DNA of 64,000 nucleotides. It comes from Planctomycetota bacterium. Lineage in GTDB: Bacteria > Planctomycetota > UBA8742 > UBA2392. The stretch is from the NCBI GenBank assembly GCA_016722065.1, contig JADKGX010000001.1, positions 868,001-932,000 of the forward strand. The letters are read 5' to 3'. Under the pieces are notes generated by a model that worked only from the letters and a program-made list of their open reading frames with translations, had not been told where the DNA came from and ran no database searches. Below, one piece after another: positions 34,261-41,984 of this stretch (position 1 is the first letter of the stretch; every line of letters starts with the position of its first letter). The translations under genes were made by a program, and so were the position numbers.

Positions 34261-36192
34261 ATGTCAACCGCAACTGAATCCGTCCAGATCCGCAATGTCG
34301 TCATCGGCACGGCCGGACACATTGACCACGGCAAAAGCACGCTGGTGAAGGCGTTGACCGGCATCGACCCGGACCGCCTGCAGGAGGAGAAGGACAAGGG
34401 CATCACGATCGACATCGGCTTTGCCAACTTTCTTTTCAAGGACCAGTACCGCATTGGCCTGATTGACGTTCCGGGCCACGAGAAATTCGTCAAGAACATG
34501 GTGGCTGGCGCAACGGGCATCGACATTGTGTTGCTGGTGGTGGCCGCAGACGACGGCGTCATGCCGCAAACCCGCGAACACCTGGACATCCTGACCCTGC
34601 TGGGCGTGCGCAAGGGCATTATCGCCCTGAACAAGATCGACAAAGTCGACGCCGACACCGTGGCCCTGGCCAAAGAAGATATCGCCGACCTGGTCAAGGG
34701 CACGTTTCTTCAGAAGGCCCCGGTGGTGCCAGTCAGTGCTATCACCAAAGCCGGGTTTGAGGACCTGTGGCAGGCAATCAACGACGCCATTGAGACCACC
34801 TCGCCACGCGATTCCGGCGGCGTGTTTCGCATGCCGATTCAGCGTGTGTTTTCGGCCAAAGGCCAGGGTGCCGTGTTGACCGGCATTGCGGTCAGTGGCA
34901 GCGCGGCCATTGGCGACGCGCTGGTGGTCATGCCCGGTGGCGATAAGGGCCGGGTGCGGGGCATCCAGGCCTATCACCGCACGATTGAAACCGCCCGGGC
35001 GGGGCACTCAGCAGCTTTCAATCTTTCGGGCATTGACAGTGCCAAGGTGCAGCGCGGCTGCAACCTGTGCACACCAGGTGTGTTTGAACCCTCGCCTTAC
35101 TTCAGCCTGGACCTGCGGCTGCTGCGCAATGCGCCGCGCCCCTTGAAGCACCGTGCCGAGGTAAAATTTCATGTCGGCACCAGTGAGCTGGTAGGAATCA
35201 TTCAGTTTCTGGACCGTACCTCGCTGCAGCCCGGGGAAACCTGTGTCTGTGAGGTCATGCTGGAAGCCCCCATGGTGGCGGGCATTGGCGACCACTTCAT
35301 TATCCGGCAACCTTCGCCGGCCGTGACGCTGGGCGGCGGCCGCGTGATCCGGCGCGAACAGGACAAACTGCACCGCAACGATGCGCAGGTGCTGGCGGAC
35401 TTGCGCGCCTGGGCCGATGCCGTGGACAAACCGGCCGCGCGTGTGGAACTGTGTGTACTGCGCTTTGGCCCTTCGGGGGCCTCGCGCGACGCGCTGGTGG
35501 CCGCCACAGAACTTGCCCGCGCCAGCATTGATGCCGAACTGGAACTGCTGCTTGAACAGGGCAAAGTCAGCGAGTTCGGCCCCGGCAAGGCGCTGGTGCA
35601 CCAGAATGCATGGCCCCGGGCCGAAAAGGCCCTGGCCGAGATTCTGGCCCGCTTTCACGCCGACCGCCCGGCGCAGATCGGCATGAAGCTGGTCACCGTG
35701 CAGCAGCAACTGGGCGTGGATGGCCGCACCTTTGCGCCGATACTGGAACGCGCACTGCAGACCAAACTGGTCGCCCAGCACGGCGAACTGCTGGCCCTGC
35801 CCGGCCAGGGCGGCAAACTCTCCGTCGAAGAACGCAAGATTGTGGACACCGTGGGCCGGCAACTGGAAGAAGCACTGCTGAACCCGCCTACACTTAAGGA
35901 ACTCGCCCAGGCCGCACGCGCCAACACCGACGCCACACAAAACGCCGTCGATTACCTGGTAGGCACCGGCAAGGCCAGCGTGCTGCACGGCGGCGTGTTG
36001 TTCAGCACCACGGCACTGACCATGGCCCGCGAAAAAGTAGTGGCGTTTCTGAAGGGCCGCAGCGAGCCCGCCGCCGCCAAAGACTTCAAAGAAGTGCTGC
36101 CCACCAGCCGCAAGTTTCTCATCCCGCTGCTGGAATGGCTCGACGGCCAGGGCGTGACCAACAACGTCAACGGAACGCGCACGCTGAAGTAG
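34261..36192 (+). CDS. selB: Selenocysteine-specific elongation factor SelB
   Basis: 643 residues from ATG at 34261. An EF-Tu-like GTPase that delivers Sec-tRNA to UGA codons by also binding the mRNA SECIS hairpin. GTPase motifs: GHIDHGKST at residues 19-27, GITIDIGFA, DVPGHEKFVKNM, and NKID. Domains 2 and 3 follow (VFSAKGQGAVLTGIAVSG; AEVKFHVGTSELVG). The C-terminal ~250 residues contain the winged helices that bind SECIS RNA. Its selenoprotein substrate is in this window: the formate dehydrogenase at 53.7-56.5 kb. No selA, selD or tRNA-Sec is visible here. The encapsulin operon starts 151 bases downstream on the same strand. Confidence 0.93.
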   Translation: MSTATESVQIRNVVIGTAGHIDHGKSTLVKALTGIDPDRLQEEKDKGITIDIGFANFLFKDQYRIGLIDVPGHEKFVKNMVAGATGIDIVLLVVAADDGVMPQTREHLDILTLLGVRKGIIALNKIDKVDADTVALAKEDIADLVKGTFLQKAPVVPVSAITKAGFEDLWQAINDAIETTSPRDSGGVFRMPIQRVFSAKGQGAVLTGIAVSGSAAIGDALVVMPGGDKGRVRGIQAYHRTIETARAGHSAAFNLSGIDSAKVQRGCNLCTPGVFEPSPYFSLDLRLLRNAPRPLKHRAEVKFHVGTSELVGIIQFLDRTSLQPGETCVCEVMLEAPMVAGIGDHFIIRQPSPAVTLGGGRVIRREQDKLHRNDAQVLADLRAWADAVDKPAARVELCVLRFGPSGASRDALVAATELARASIDAELELLLEQGKVSEFGPGKALVHQNAWPRAEKALAEILARFHADRPAQIGMKLVTVQQQLGVDGRTFAPILERALQTKLVAQHGELLALPGQGGKLSVEERKIVDTVGRQLEEALLNPPTLKELAQAARANTDATQNAVDYLVGTGKASVLHGGVLFSTTALTMAREKVVAFLKGRSEPAAAKDFKEVLPTSRKFLIPLLEWLDGQGVTNNVNGTRTLK

Positions 36193-36226
36193 AAATCCCA
36201 AAACGCGGCCAAAACCACCGCGAACA

Positions 36227-36250
36227 GAACGCGAAGCGTAAACGAGCGGC
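36227..36250 (+). repeat. Intergenic repeat, copy 2
   Basis: GAACGCGAAGCGTAAACGAG followed by CGGC, 34 bases after the selB stop and before the encapsulin gene. Confidence 0.6.
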
Positions 36251-36343
36251 CCCCAACGCGTTCTGTGCGCCTTTGACCTCGTGCGATATGGACACTCCCG
36301 GCCTTGGCTGCTAAACCCCTGCGACCACTTTCAGGAGTTATCC

Positions 36344-37273
36344 GTGCCCAGCAACAACTCGCGCCAGGCGTTGAGCGACGCCGCCGCGCGCCAGCTTTCG
36401 ACTACAACCAAAACCGTGCCCCAGATGCAGGCGATTACGCCTCGCTGGCTGGTGCGCATGTTGCAGTGGCAGCCCGTCGAGGCCGGCGTGTTTCGCGTCA
36501 ACCGCGTCAAGGACGCCGCCGCCATTGACGTTGCCTGCGGCCACAAAGACGAAGGCACCCTGCCCGAAACCTTCGTTGATTTCGAAACCAAGCCCCGCGA
36601 ATACACCCTGAGCATGATCAGCACCGTGCTGGGTGTGCACACGCGCGTTTCTGACCTGTTCAATGCGCCGATTGACCAGGTGCGCGAACAACTGCGACTG
36701 ACCGTAGAGGCCGTCAAGGAACGCCAGGAAGACCAGCTGATCAACAACGCCGATTACGGCCTGTTGAACCAGGTAGCGGCAGGCCAGCGCATCAGCACCC
36801 GCAAAGGCCCGCCAACGCCCGATGACATGGACGAACTGATTTCGAAGGTTTGGAAAGAGCCGGCGTTCTTTCTGGCCCACCCGCGCGCGATTGCGGCCTT
36901 TGGCCGGGAATGCACCCGCCGCGGTGTGCCGCCCCCGACTGCCACGCTGTTCGGCAACGCGTTTCTGACCTGGCGCGGGCTGCCGCTGATTCCGTGCGAC
37001 AAGCTGCACATCAAGGGCGGCAAAGACGAAGGTGGCAAGACCAACATTCTGCTGATGCGCGTGGGCAAAGACAAACAGGGCGTCACGGGCCTGTTCCAGC
37101 CCAACCTGCAGGGCGAACAAACGCCCGGCCTGTCGGTGCGCTTCATGGGCATCAACAACCATGCCGTGGCGACATATCTGGTCACACTGTATTGCTCGGC
37201 CGCTGTGCTTACTGACGACGCGCTGGCGGTTCTCGAGAACGTGGATGTCGGCAACTACTATGACTACAAGTAG
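36344..37273 (+). CDS. Family 2A encapsulin shell protein
   Basis: 309 residues from GTG at 36344, which has AGGAG six bases upstream; the in-frame extension to 36281 is not protein-like. The sequence has the features of the HK97-fold family 2A encapsulins (SrpI group): QAITPRWLVRMLQWQPVEAG at the start, ETFVDFETKPREYTLSMIST, then QLRLTVEAVKERQEDQLINN, and the C-terminal NHAVATYLVTLYCSAAVLTD. Known members self-assemble into a protein shell around a cysteine desulfurase and are linked to sulfur storage. The downstream gene is exactly that cargo and overlaps by 14 bases (ATG inside the last codons), so shell and cargo are translationally coupled. No second shell gene and no cyclic-nucleotide-binding domain (as in family 2B) is present. 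Confidence 0.9.
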   Translation: MPSNNSRQALSDAAARQLSTTTKTVPQMQAITPRWLVRMLQWQPVEAGVFRVNRVKDAAAIDVACGHKDEGTLPETFVDFETKPREYTLSMISTVLGVHTRVSDLFNAPIDQVREQLRLTVEAVKERQEDQLINNADYGLLNQVAAGQRISTRKGPPTPDDMDELISKVWKEPAFFLAHPRAIAAFGRECTRRGVPPPTATLFGNAFLTWRGLPLIPCDKLHIKGGKDEGGKTNILLMRVGKDKQGVTGLFQPNLQGEQTPGLSVRFMGINNHAVATYLVTLYCSAAVLTDDALAVLENVDVGNYYDYK

Positions 37274-39185
37274 TCCCAACCCCACGCCCGCACCAAGCCC
37301 CGGCGACGCCCAGCAGCTTGCTGCGGCCATGCAGACCATGGCCGGGGCCATGAGCTTTGTGCCCGACGCCGAGCTGCTGCAAGGACTCGCCAACGAGCTG
37401 TTCAAACAGGAACCGCAAGCGCAAGCGAGTCAGTTTCAGCCCAAAGCGGAAACGACGGGGAAGTTGCCGGTCGCCCCACCAGCAGGCGTTTCTGGCATCG
37501 ATGAACTTGAGGCGGGCAAGGTGCCCGCGGTCCCTGGGCCCTCAACGGCAGCCAGCCTGCCGCACTTCAACATGCCTGCTTTGCCGGGCCTGGCGCTAAC
37601 CGATTTTACCCAGACCGCCGCTTTGACTGGCGACACGCCGTTTTATTTCTTGGCCCCGCAGGCGCCGCAAGCCAAAGCCCCAGCAGCCGACAACCAGCCT
37701 GCCCAGGCGGCACAGGGTCAGCCGCCGATTCTCAACTCGCGCTTCACGTTGCCGCCAGTGCAGGACCTGACGTTTGAAGACTTCACCCGCCCGCCCAACG
37801 GCGCCGGCAACGCGGCGCTGTATTTCATGGACGAAGCCTTTCGCAACGCCGGCGTTTCCGCCGACACGCGCAAGCAGGCAGGCGGCGGCGGCGAGCAACT
37901 GAAGGACGCTTTCAAGCAGGCCCGTGAAGACGTGGCACCGCGCCAGGCCCAGCCAGCCAAGCTGGCCAGCGCGCCGGGCATGTTTGACGTGTACAGCGTG
38001 CGGCGCGATTTTCCGATTCTGCAAACGCGCGTGCACGGCAAGCCTTTGGTGTGGCTGGATAACGGCGCCACCAGCCAGAAACCCCAGGCCGTGATTGACC
38101 GACTGGCCCACTTTTACACGCACGAAAATTCCAACGTGCACCGCGCAGCCCACACCCTGGCCGGGCGCAGCACGGACGCCTACGAGGCCGCCCGCGAGAA
38201 AGTGCGCCGTTTTGTCAACGCCGGCAGCACGCGCGAAATTGTTTGGGTGCGCGGCGCCACTGAAGGCATCAACCTGGTCGCGCAAACCTGGGGCAAACGC
38301 AACCTTGGCAGCGGCGACGAAATTCTGGTCACGCACCTGGAACACCATGCCAACATTGTGCCCTGGCAGATGCTGTGCACCCAAACCGGGGCCAAATTGT
38401 GCGTCGCGCCGGTCGACAACAACGGCGACATCCTGTTACAGGAGTTTGAGCGGCTGATCAGCCCGCGCACCAAGCTTGCCGCGATTACCGCTGTAAGCAA
38501 CGCCCTGGGCACCGTAACGCCGCTGGCGCAGATGATTGAGATCGCCCATCGCCACGGGGTCAAAGTGCTGGTTGATGGCGCCCAAAGCGTCATGCACAAG
38601 CGCACGGACGTAAAGGCCCTGGACGCCGACTGGTTTGTGTTTTCGGGCCACAAGGTGTTTGCCCCCACGGGCATTGGCGCCGTCTACGGCAAACAGGAAT
38701 TGCTGGATGCCGCGCCGCCATGGCAGGGCGGCGGCAACATGATTGCCGACGTGACGTTTGAGCGCACGATCTACCAGCCCGCCCCGGGACGCTTTGAGGC
38801 CGGCACAGGCAACATCGCCGACGCCGTGGGCCTTGGCGCAGCGGTGGATTACCTGGACAGCATCGGCCTGGAAAACATCCAGCGGCACGAACATGAGTTG
38901 ATGGAGTACCTGCTGGCGGGCCTGCGCAGCCTTCCAGTTCGCATCCTTGGTGAACCTAAAGAACGCGCTGGCGTGGTCAGCTTTGTCAGCACCAAGCTGC
39001 GCCCCGAGGAAATCGGCCAGGCCCTTGATCGTGAGGGCATCGCTGTGCGCGCGGGCCACCACTGCGCCCAGCCGATTCTGCGCCGCTTCGGCGTGGAGGC
39101 CTCCGTGCGGCCCAGCCTTGCGCTGTACAACACCTGCGAAGATATCGACGCGTTGATCAACGCCTTGCGCCGCATCCTCAAGTAG
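37260..39185 (+). CDS. Encapsulated cysteine desulfurase (SufS-like) with N-terminal cargo-loading extension
   Basis: 641 residues. Residues 1-240 are Pro/Ala/Gln-rich and probably disordered, as in known family 2A encapsulin cargo, where this region targets the enzyme to the shell. It contains a duplicated motif of 26 residues (106-131 and 165-190) sharing P, L, DFT, G and YF at the same places. Residues 241-641 are a type II cysteine desulfurase: YSVRRDFPILQTRVHGKPLV, NVHRAAHTLAGRSTDAYE, the PLP Lys K465 in SGHKVFAP, and the catalytic C602 in AGHHCAQP. It removes sulfur from cysteine as a persulfide, giving alanine; SufS relatives also act on selenocysteine. The ATG lies within the end of the encapsulin gene. 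No sufE, sufBCD or rhodanese is adjacent. Confidence 0.92.
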   Translation: MTTSSPNPTPAPSPGDAQQLAAAMQTMAGAMSFVPDAELLQGLANELFKQEPQAQASQFQPKAETTGKLPVAPPAGVSGIDELEAGKVPAVPGPSTAASLPHFNMPALPGLALTDFTQTAALTGDTPFYFLAPQAPQAKAPAADNQPAQAAQGQPPILNSRFTLPPVQDLTFEDFTRPPNGAGNAALYFMDEAFRNAGVSADTRKQAGGGGEQLKDAFKQAREDVAPRQAQPAKLASAPGMFDVYSVRRDFPILQTRVHGKPLVWLDNGATSQKPQAVIDRLAHFYTHENSNVHRAAHTLAGRSTDAYEAAREKVRRFVNAGSTREIVWVRGATEGINLVAQTWGKRNLGSGDEILVTHLEHHANIVPWQMLCTQTGAKLCVAPVDNNGDILLQEFERLISPRTKLAAITAVSNALGTVTPLAQMIEIAHRHGVKVLVDGAQSVMHKRTDVKALDADWFVFSGHKVFAPTGIGAVYGKQELLDAAPPWQGGGNMIADVTFERTIYQPAPGRFEAGTGNIADAVGLGAAVDYLDSIGLENIQRHEHELMEYLLAGLRSLPVRILGEPKERAGVVSFVSTKLRPEEIGQALDREGIAVRAGHHCAQPILRRFGVEASVRPSLALYNTCEDIDALINALRRILK

Positions 39186-39420
39186 CTGCGGCCCCGGCCG
39201 CTCGAACAACACATGTTGGGTCGCTTGTGCAATCCAGGCGGCTGAGCTTGATGACCGAACCATGAACCGCGCGTGGCTTAGCCGGGCATGCTGCTTGTAC
39301 AATGAATGTAGCGGTCGCCGGGTCACATCCCTCTGGATGCTGCGGCCGCAGGACACCACACCCTGACCCATGCCTCTTTGCTGGCGGCCTGCTGCGGCGC
39401 CACTACCAGGAGGATCCAAC

Positions 39421-39987
39421 ATGTCAAAGTCACGCAAACGCATGTCCACAACTTTGCGCTGGGGCCTTTTGGCAGGCATCACGCTTGTGCTTGCTGGTTC
39501 GGCCCTTGGTTTGATTCTGGCGTTGCGCGCCAAACCGGAAGACACCGGGCCGAATCTGTTCATCATTCAACGCAGCAAGAACACCAACGAAGTTCACTAC
39601 GACGTTCAAGTAGAGGCCGATGGCACACTGGCCAAGGAGCCGGTGGTTGCCTACTGGGTCATGAAAGCCAAAGACGGCAGCCAAGAAGACCTGACGTTCT
39701 TTGAACGCAAGATGGCCTATGGCTTTGAAGTGCTCAAGCCGAACGACAAAGGCGACCGAGAGTTAAAACTGGTCGCCTGGGAGGACCGCAAGATCTTCCT
39801 GAAGAGGGTCAAAGACAGCGCCAAGTGGCGCGCCGTTACGACCGTCGACGGCAAAGAAGCGTACCTGACGCGGCTGTTCATTCAGACCGACGAAAGCGGC
39901 CTGACGCCTTCGGTGAAGTACGTTGACCTGTTTGGCGAAACGGTTGAGGACGGCGACCCGGTCAAAGAACACATCGTCAAGGATTGA
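39421..39987 (+). CDS. Membrane-anchored DUF4833-type protein
   Basis: 188 residues from ATG at 39421 (AGGAGG ribosome site). One N-terminal membrane segment (GLLAGITLVLAGSALGLILA) is followed by an extracytoplasmic domain that begins FIIQRSKNTNEVHYDV. The pattern of the domain (RSKN-NEVHYD, then VVAYWVMKAKDG) matches what I recall of the DUF4833 family, whose function is unknown. It is not preceded closely by another gene, and follows the desulfurase after 235 bases without a strong terminator, so co-transcription is possible but unproven. Confidence 0.7.
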   Translation: MSKSRKRMSTTLRWGLLAGITLVLAGSALGLILALRAKPEDTGPNLFIIQRSKNTNEVHYDVQVEADGTLAKEPVVAYWVMKAKDGSQEDLTFFERKMAYGFEVLKPNDKGDRELKLVAWEDRKIFLKRVKDSAKWRAVTTVDGKEAYLTRLFIQTDESGLTPSVKYVDLFGETVEDGDPVKEHIVKD

Positions 39988-40066
39988 TCAGCCGCGCTGC
40001 CCGTTTCCATTCAGGCGACGCACATGGCAGTGGCAGGAGTCAAGCCGCCTGCCACACGCAATGCCC

Positions 40067-41938
40067 TTACGGCTTGAACGTAAAACTGACCCGGCCGGCC
40101 TTGTGGGCCAGAAACGGGTTGTTGCCCATGGCTGCTGCGGGGCCGCAGACTCTGGTCAGGACTTCTGCGCGCTGGGCTTGTTCCAGCTTGCTCAAGGGCT
40201 CGCTGGACCAGGTGGCGATCTTGTTGCCCAGCCGGTCTGGCGCCATGTCCACGCCCGTGAACGTCACAAAGGGCAGCGAAAGCGTGCCCGCGATTTCGGC
40301 CTGCACTTTTGTGTCGCCTGCCTTGCCCTCCAGCACTCCGTTCAAGCGCGCTTCGTAACTCGGGTCGCGCGGGCTGAACACAATGCTGCCGCTGATCTGC
40401 CCCTGCAGGGCGCACAAATCCACTTTGCCATCCTTCAGTTCCAGTTGCCCGTCAACGCGCAGTGCGGCCTGGCGGGTGCCGGGCTGTTTGTCCAGCGTGC
40501 CCGTCAACTTGCCGGTCAGCCAGCCGCTAAGGGGTTCGCACTGCAGGTCCAGGTGCTGAACGTCGATGTCGTACTTCAAGGCCAGGCTGCTGAACTGTTC
40601 GGCCACGGCAATCACGTTGGGCTGGCAATCAATGATTGAGCTTGCATTCACCGGGCTCCAGGAAACCCCGCGGCGCAGGCGGCCGGACGTTACCTGGGCC
40701 ACCAGGTCGCCGCGCAATTCCGGATAAGTGCCATCCAGTGTCAGCATCGCACTGCCCTGGGCGCCCATGGCCGGGTCGGTGCACAGGGTGCCGTCGGGCA
40801 GGGCCAGGCGCAGCGATTCCAGCGACACACTGGCGCCGTCCTTCAGGCGCACCCCGCCCGAAAGCGTGGCGTTGGCAACCTTGAAGGCACGGGTTTCGTC
40901 CAGTGCCATCACGGCGCGGTGAAAATACTCATAGCCCGTTACCTCCAGGTCCAGGCCAAGCAGCAAATTCTGCAGCGTGCCCGAAACATGCACCGCGCCG
41001 CGGGCACGCCCCTGGTAGGTATCAATCACCCGATAGCGCGCCCACAACGGGCCAAGCTCCAGGCTGTCCAGCGTGAACACCAGGCCGCCCGGCCCGGGCT
41101 GGGGCGCAAGTTCGCCGTGCAGATAGCCCATCATCACATCGGCATCCACTACCTTCATGTCGACCGTCAAGCCGGTGCGGCCGCCGGCACGGCTGAACGC
41201 GGCATTGCCCGCCAGTTGCAGCCGGTGGGTGCGTTCCCACAGCTTGAGTTCCAGTTGGCGCGCCGAAACCAGCACAGAAATGCCGCCTTCGCCGTCGGTC
41301 TTTCCGCGGGCGCTGTTGATCAACACCGCGGCTTCCACACTGGGGCCTCGCACCACCAGCTCAATGCTTTCCAGAGAGACATCCAGCTCTCCACCCTGGG
41401 CGCTTTCCAGGCGCGACATGAACTTGTCCAGCCCGTTCGATGCCCCGTCAAACACGACGCGCAGGCCGCGGCCTTGCAGCTTTGGCGTGCCCCAGGGCCA
41501 GACAAACCCGGGTCCTGTGGTCAACTGCAACTGCACCACTTGCGCACTGCCGCCGATTTCGGGCAGGTTGACAGCCAGGTTTTCAAAGTGCATTTCGCCG
41601 CTGGCCACGCTGGCTTCAAAGCTGGAATATTCCGGTCGTGCGCCCAGGGCTTGTTCAAGCCTGTCCAGCGTTGTTTCACGCACCCAGGCCGCGTAAGGGT
41701 TTGCGCCAGCCATGGAAAGCCCGGCGCAGATCACCGTGCCCGCAAAGAAGGCAAAGGCTGCGGGGCGCACGCGGGCCAAAAACACGCCGGGCAGGGCCAG
41801 CAGCGCGGCATAGCCACCAAACACAAAGGCCACCGGCGACAGCAACAGGCCAAATACCAGGCTGATATCACCCATACCGCGCGTTGTGGGCTTGGGCGGG
41901 ATTTCGCTGTTTACCGGCTCTGGGTGCGTTGTCGTCAA
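40067..41938 (-). CDS. AsmA-like membrane protein of unknown function
   Basis: 623 residues from TTG at 41938, or 602 from ATG at 41875; neither has a ribosome site. Two N-terminal membrane segments (DISLVFGLLLSPVAFVFGG and AAFAFFAGTVICAGLSMAG) are followed by about 540 residues of long beta strands outside the cytoplasm. The pattern (FENLAVNLPEIGGSAQVVQL; GGLVFTLDSLELGPLWARYR; GQLELKDGKVDLCALQGQIS) resembles the repeating beta-groove of AsmA/YhdP/TamB-like proteins involved in lipid movement to the outer membrane. This assignment rests on fold style rather than a motif. It is divergent from lon, with about 46 bases between the gene starts. Confidence 0.6.
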   Translation of the reverse strand: MTTTHPEPVNSEIPPKPTTRGMGDISLVFGLLLSPVAFVFGGYAALLALPGVFLARVRPAAFAFFAGTVICAGLSMAGANPYAAWVRETTLDRLEQALGARPEYSSFEASVASGEMHFENLAVNLPEIGGSAQVVQLQLTTGPGFVWPWGTPKLQGRGLRVVFDGASNGLDKFMSRLESAQGGELDVSLESIELVVRGPSVEAAVLINSARGKTDGEGGISVLVSARQLELKLWERTHRLQLAGNAAFSRAGGRTGLTVDMKVVDADVMMGYLHGELAPQPGPGGLVFTLDSLELGPLWARYRVIDTYQGRARGAVHVSGTLQNLLLGLDLEVTGYEYFHRAVMALDETRAFKVANATLSGGVRLKDGASVSLESLRLALPDGTLCTDPAMGAQGSAMLTLDGTYPELRGDLVAQVTSGRLRRGVSWSPVNASSIIDCQPNVIAVAEQFSSLALKYDIDVQHLDLQCEPLSGWLTGKLTGTLDKQPGTRQAALRVDGQLELKDGKVDLCALQGQISGSIVFSPRDPSYEARLNGVLEGKAGDTKVQAEIAGTLSLPFVTFTGVDMAPDRLGNKIATWSSEPLSKLEQAQRAEVLTRVCGPAAAMGNNPFLAHKAGRVSFTFKP

Positions 41939-41984
41939 TCGGTTGGGCTGTTACAAACACGCGACTCTAAGGGGGTGCTGGATT

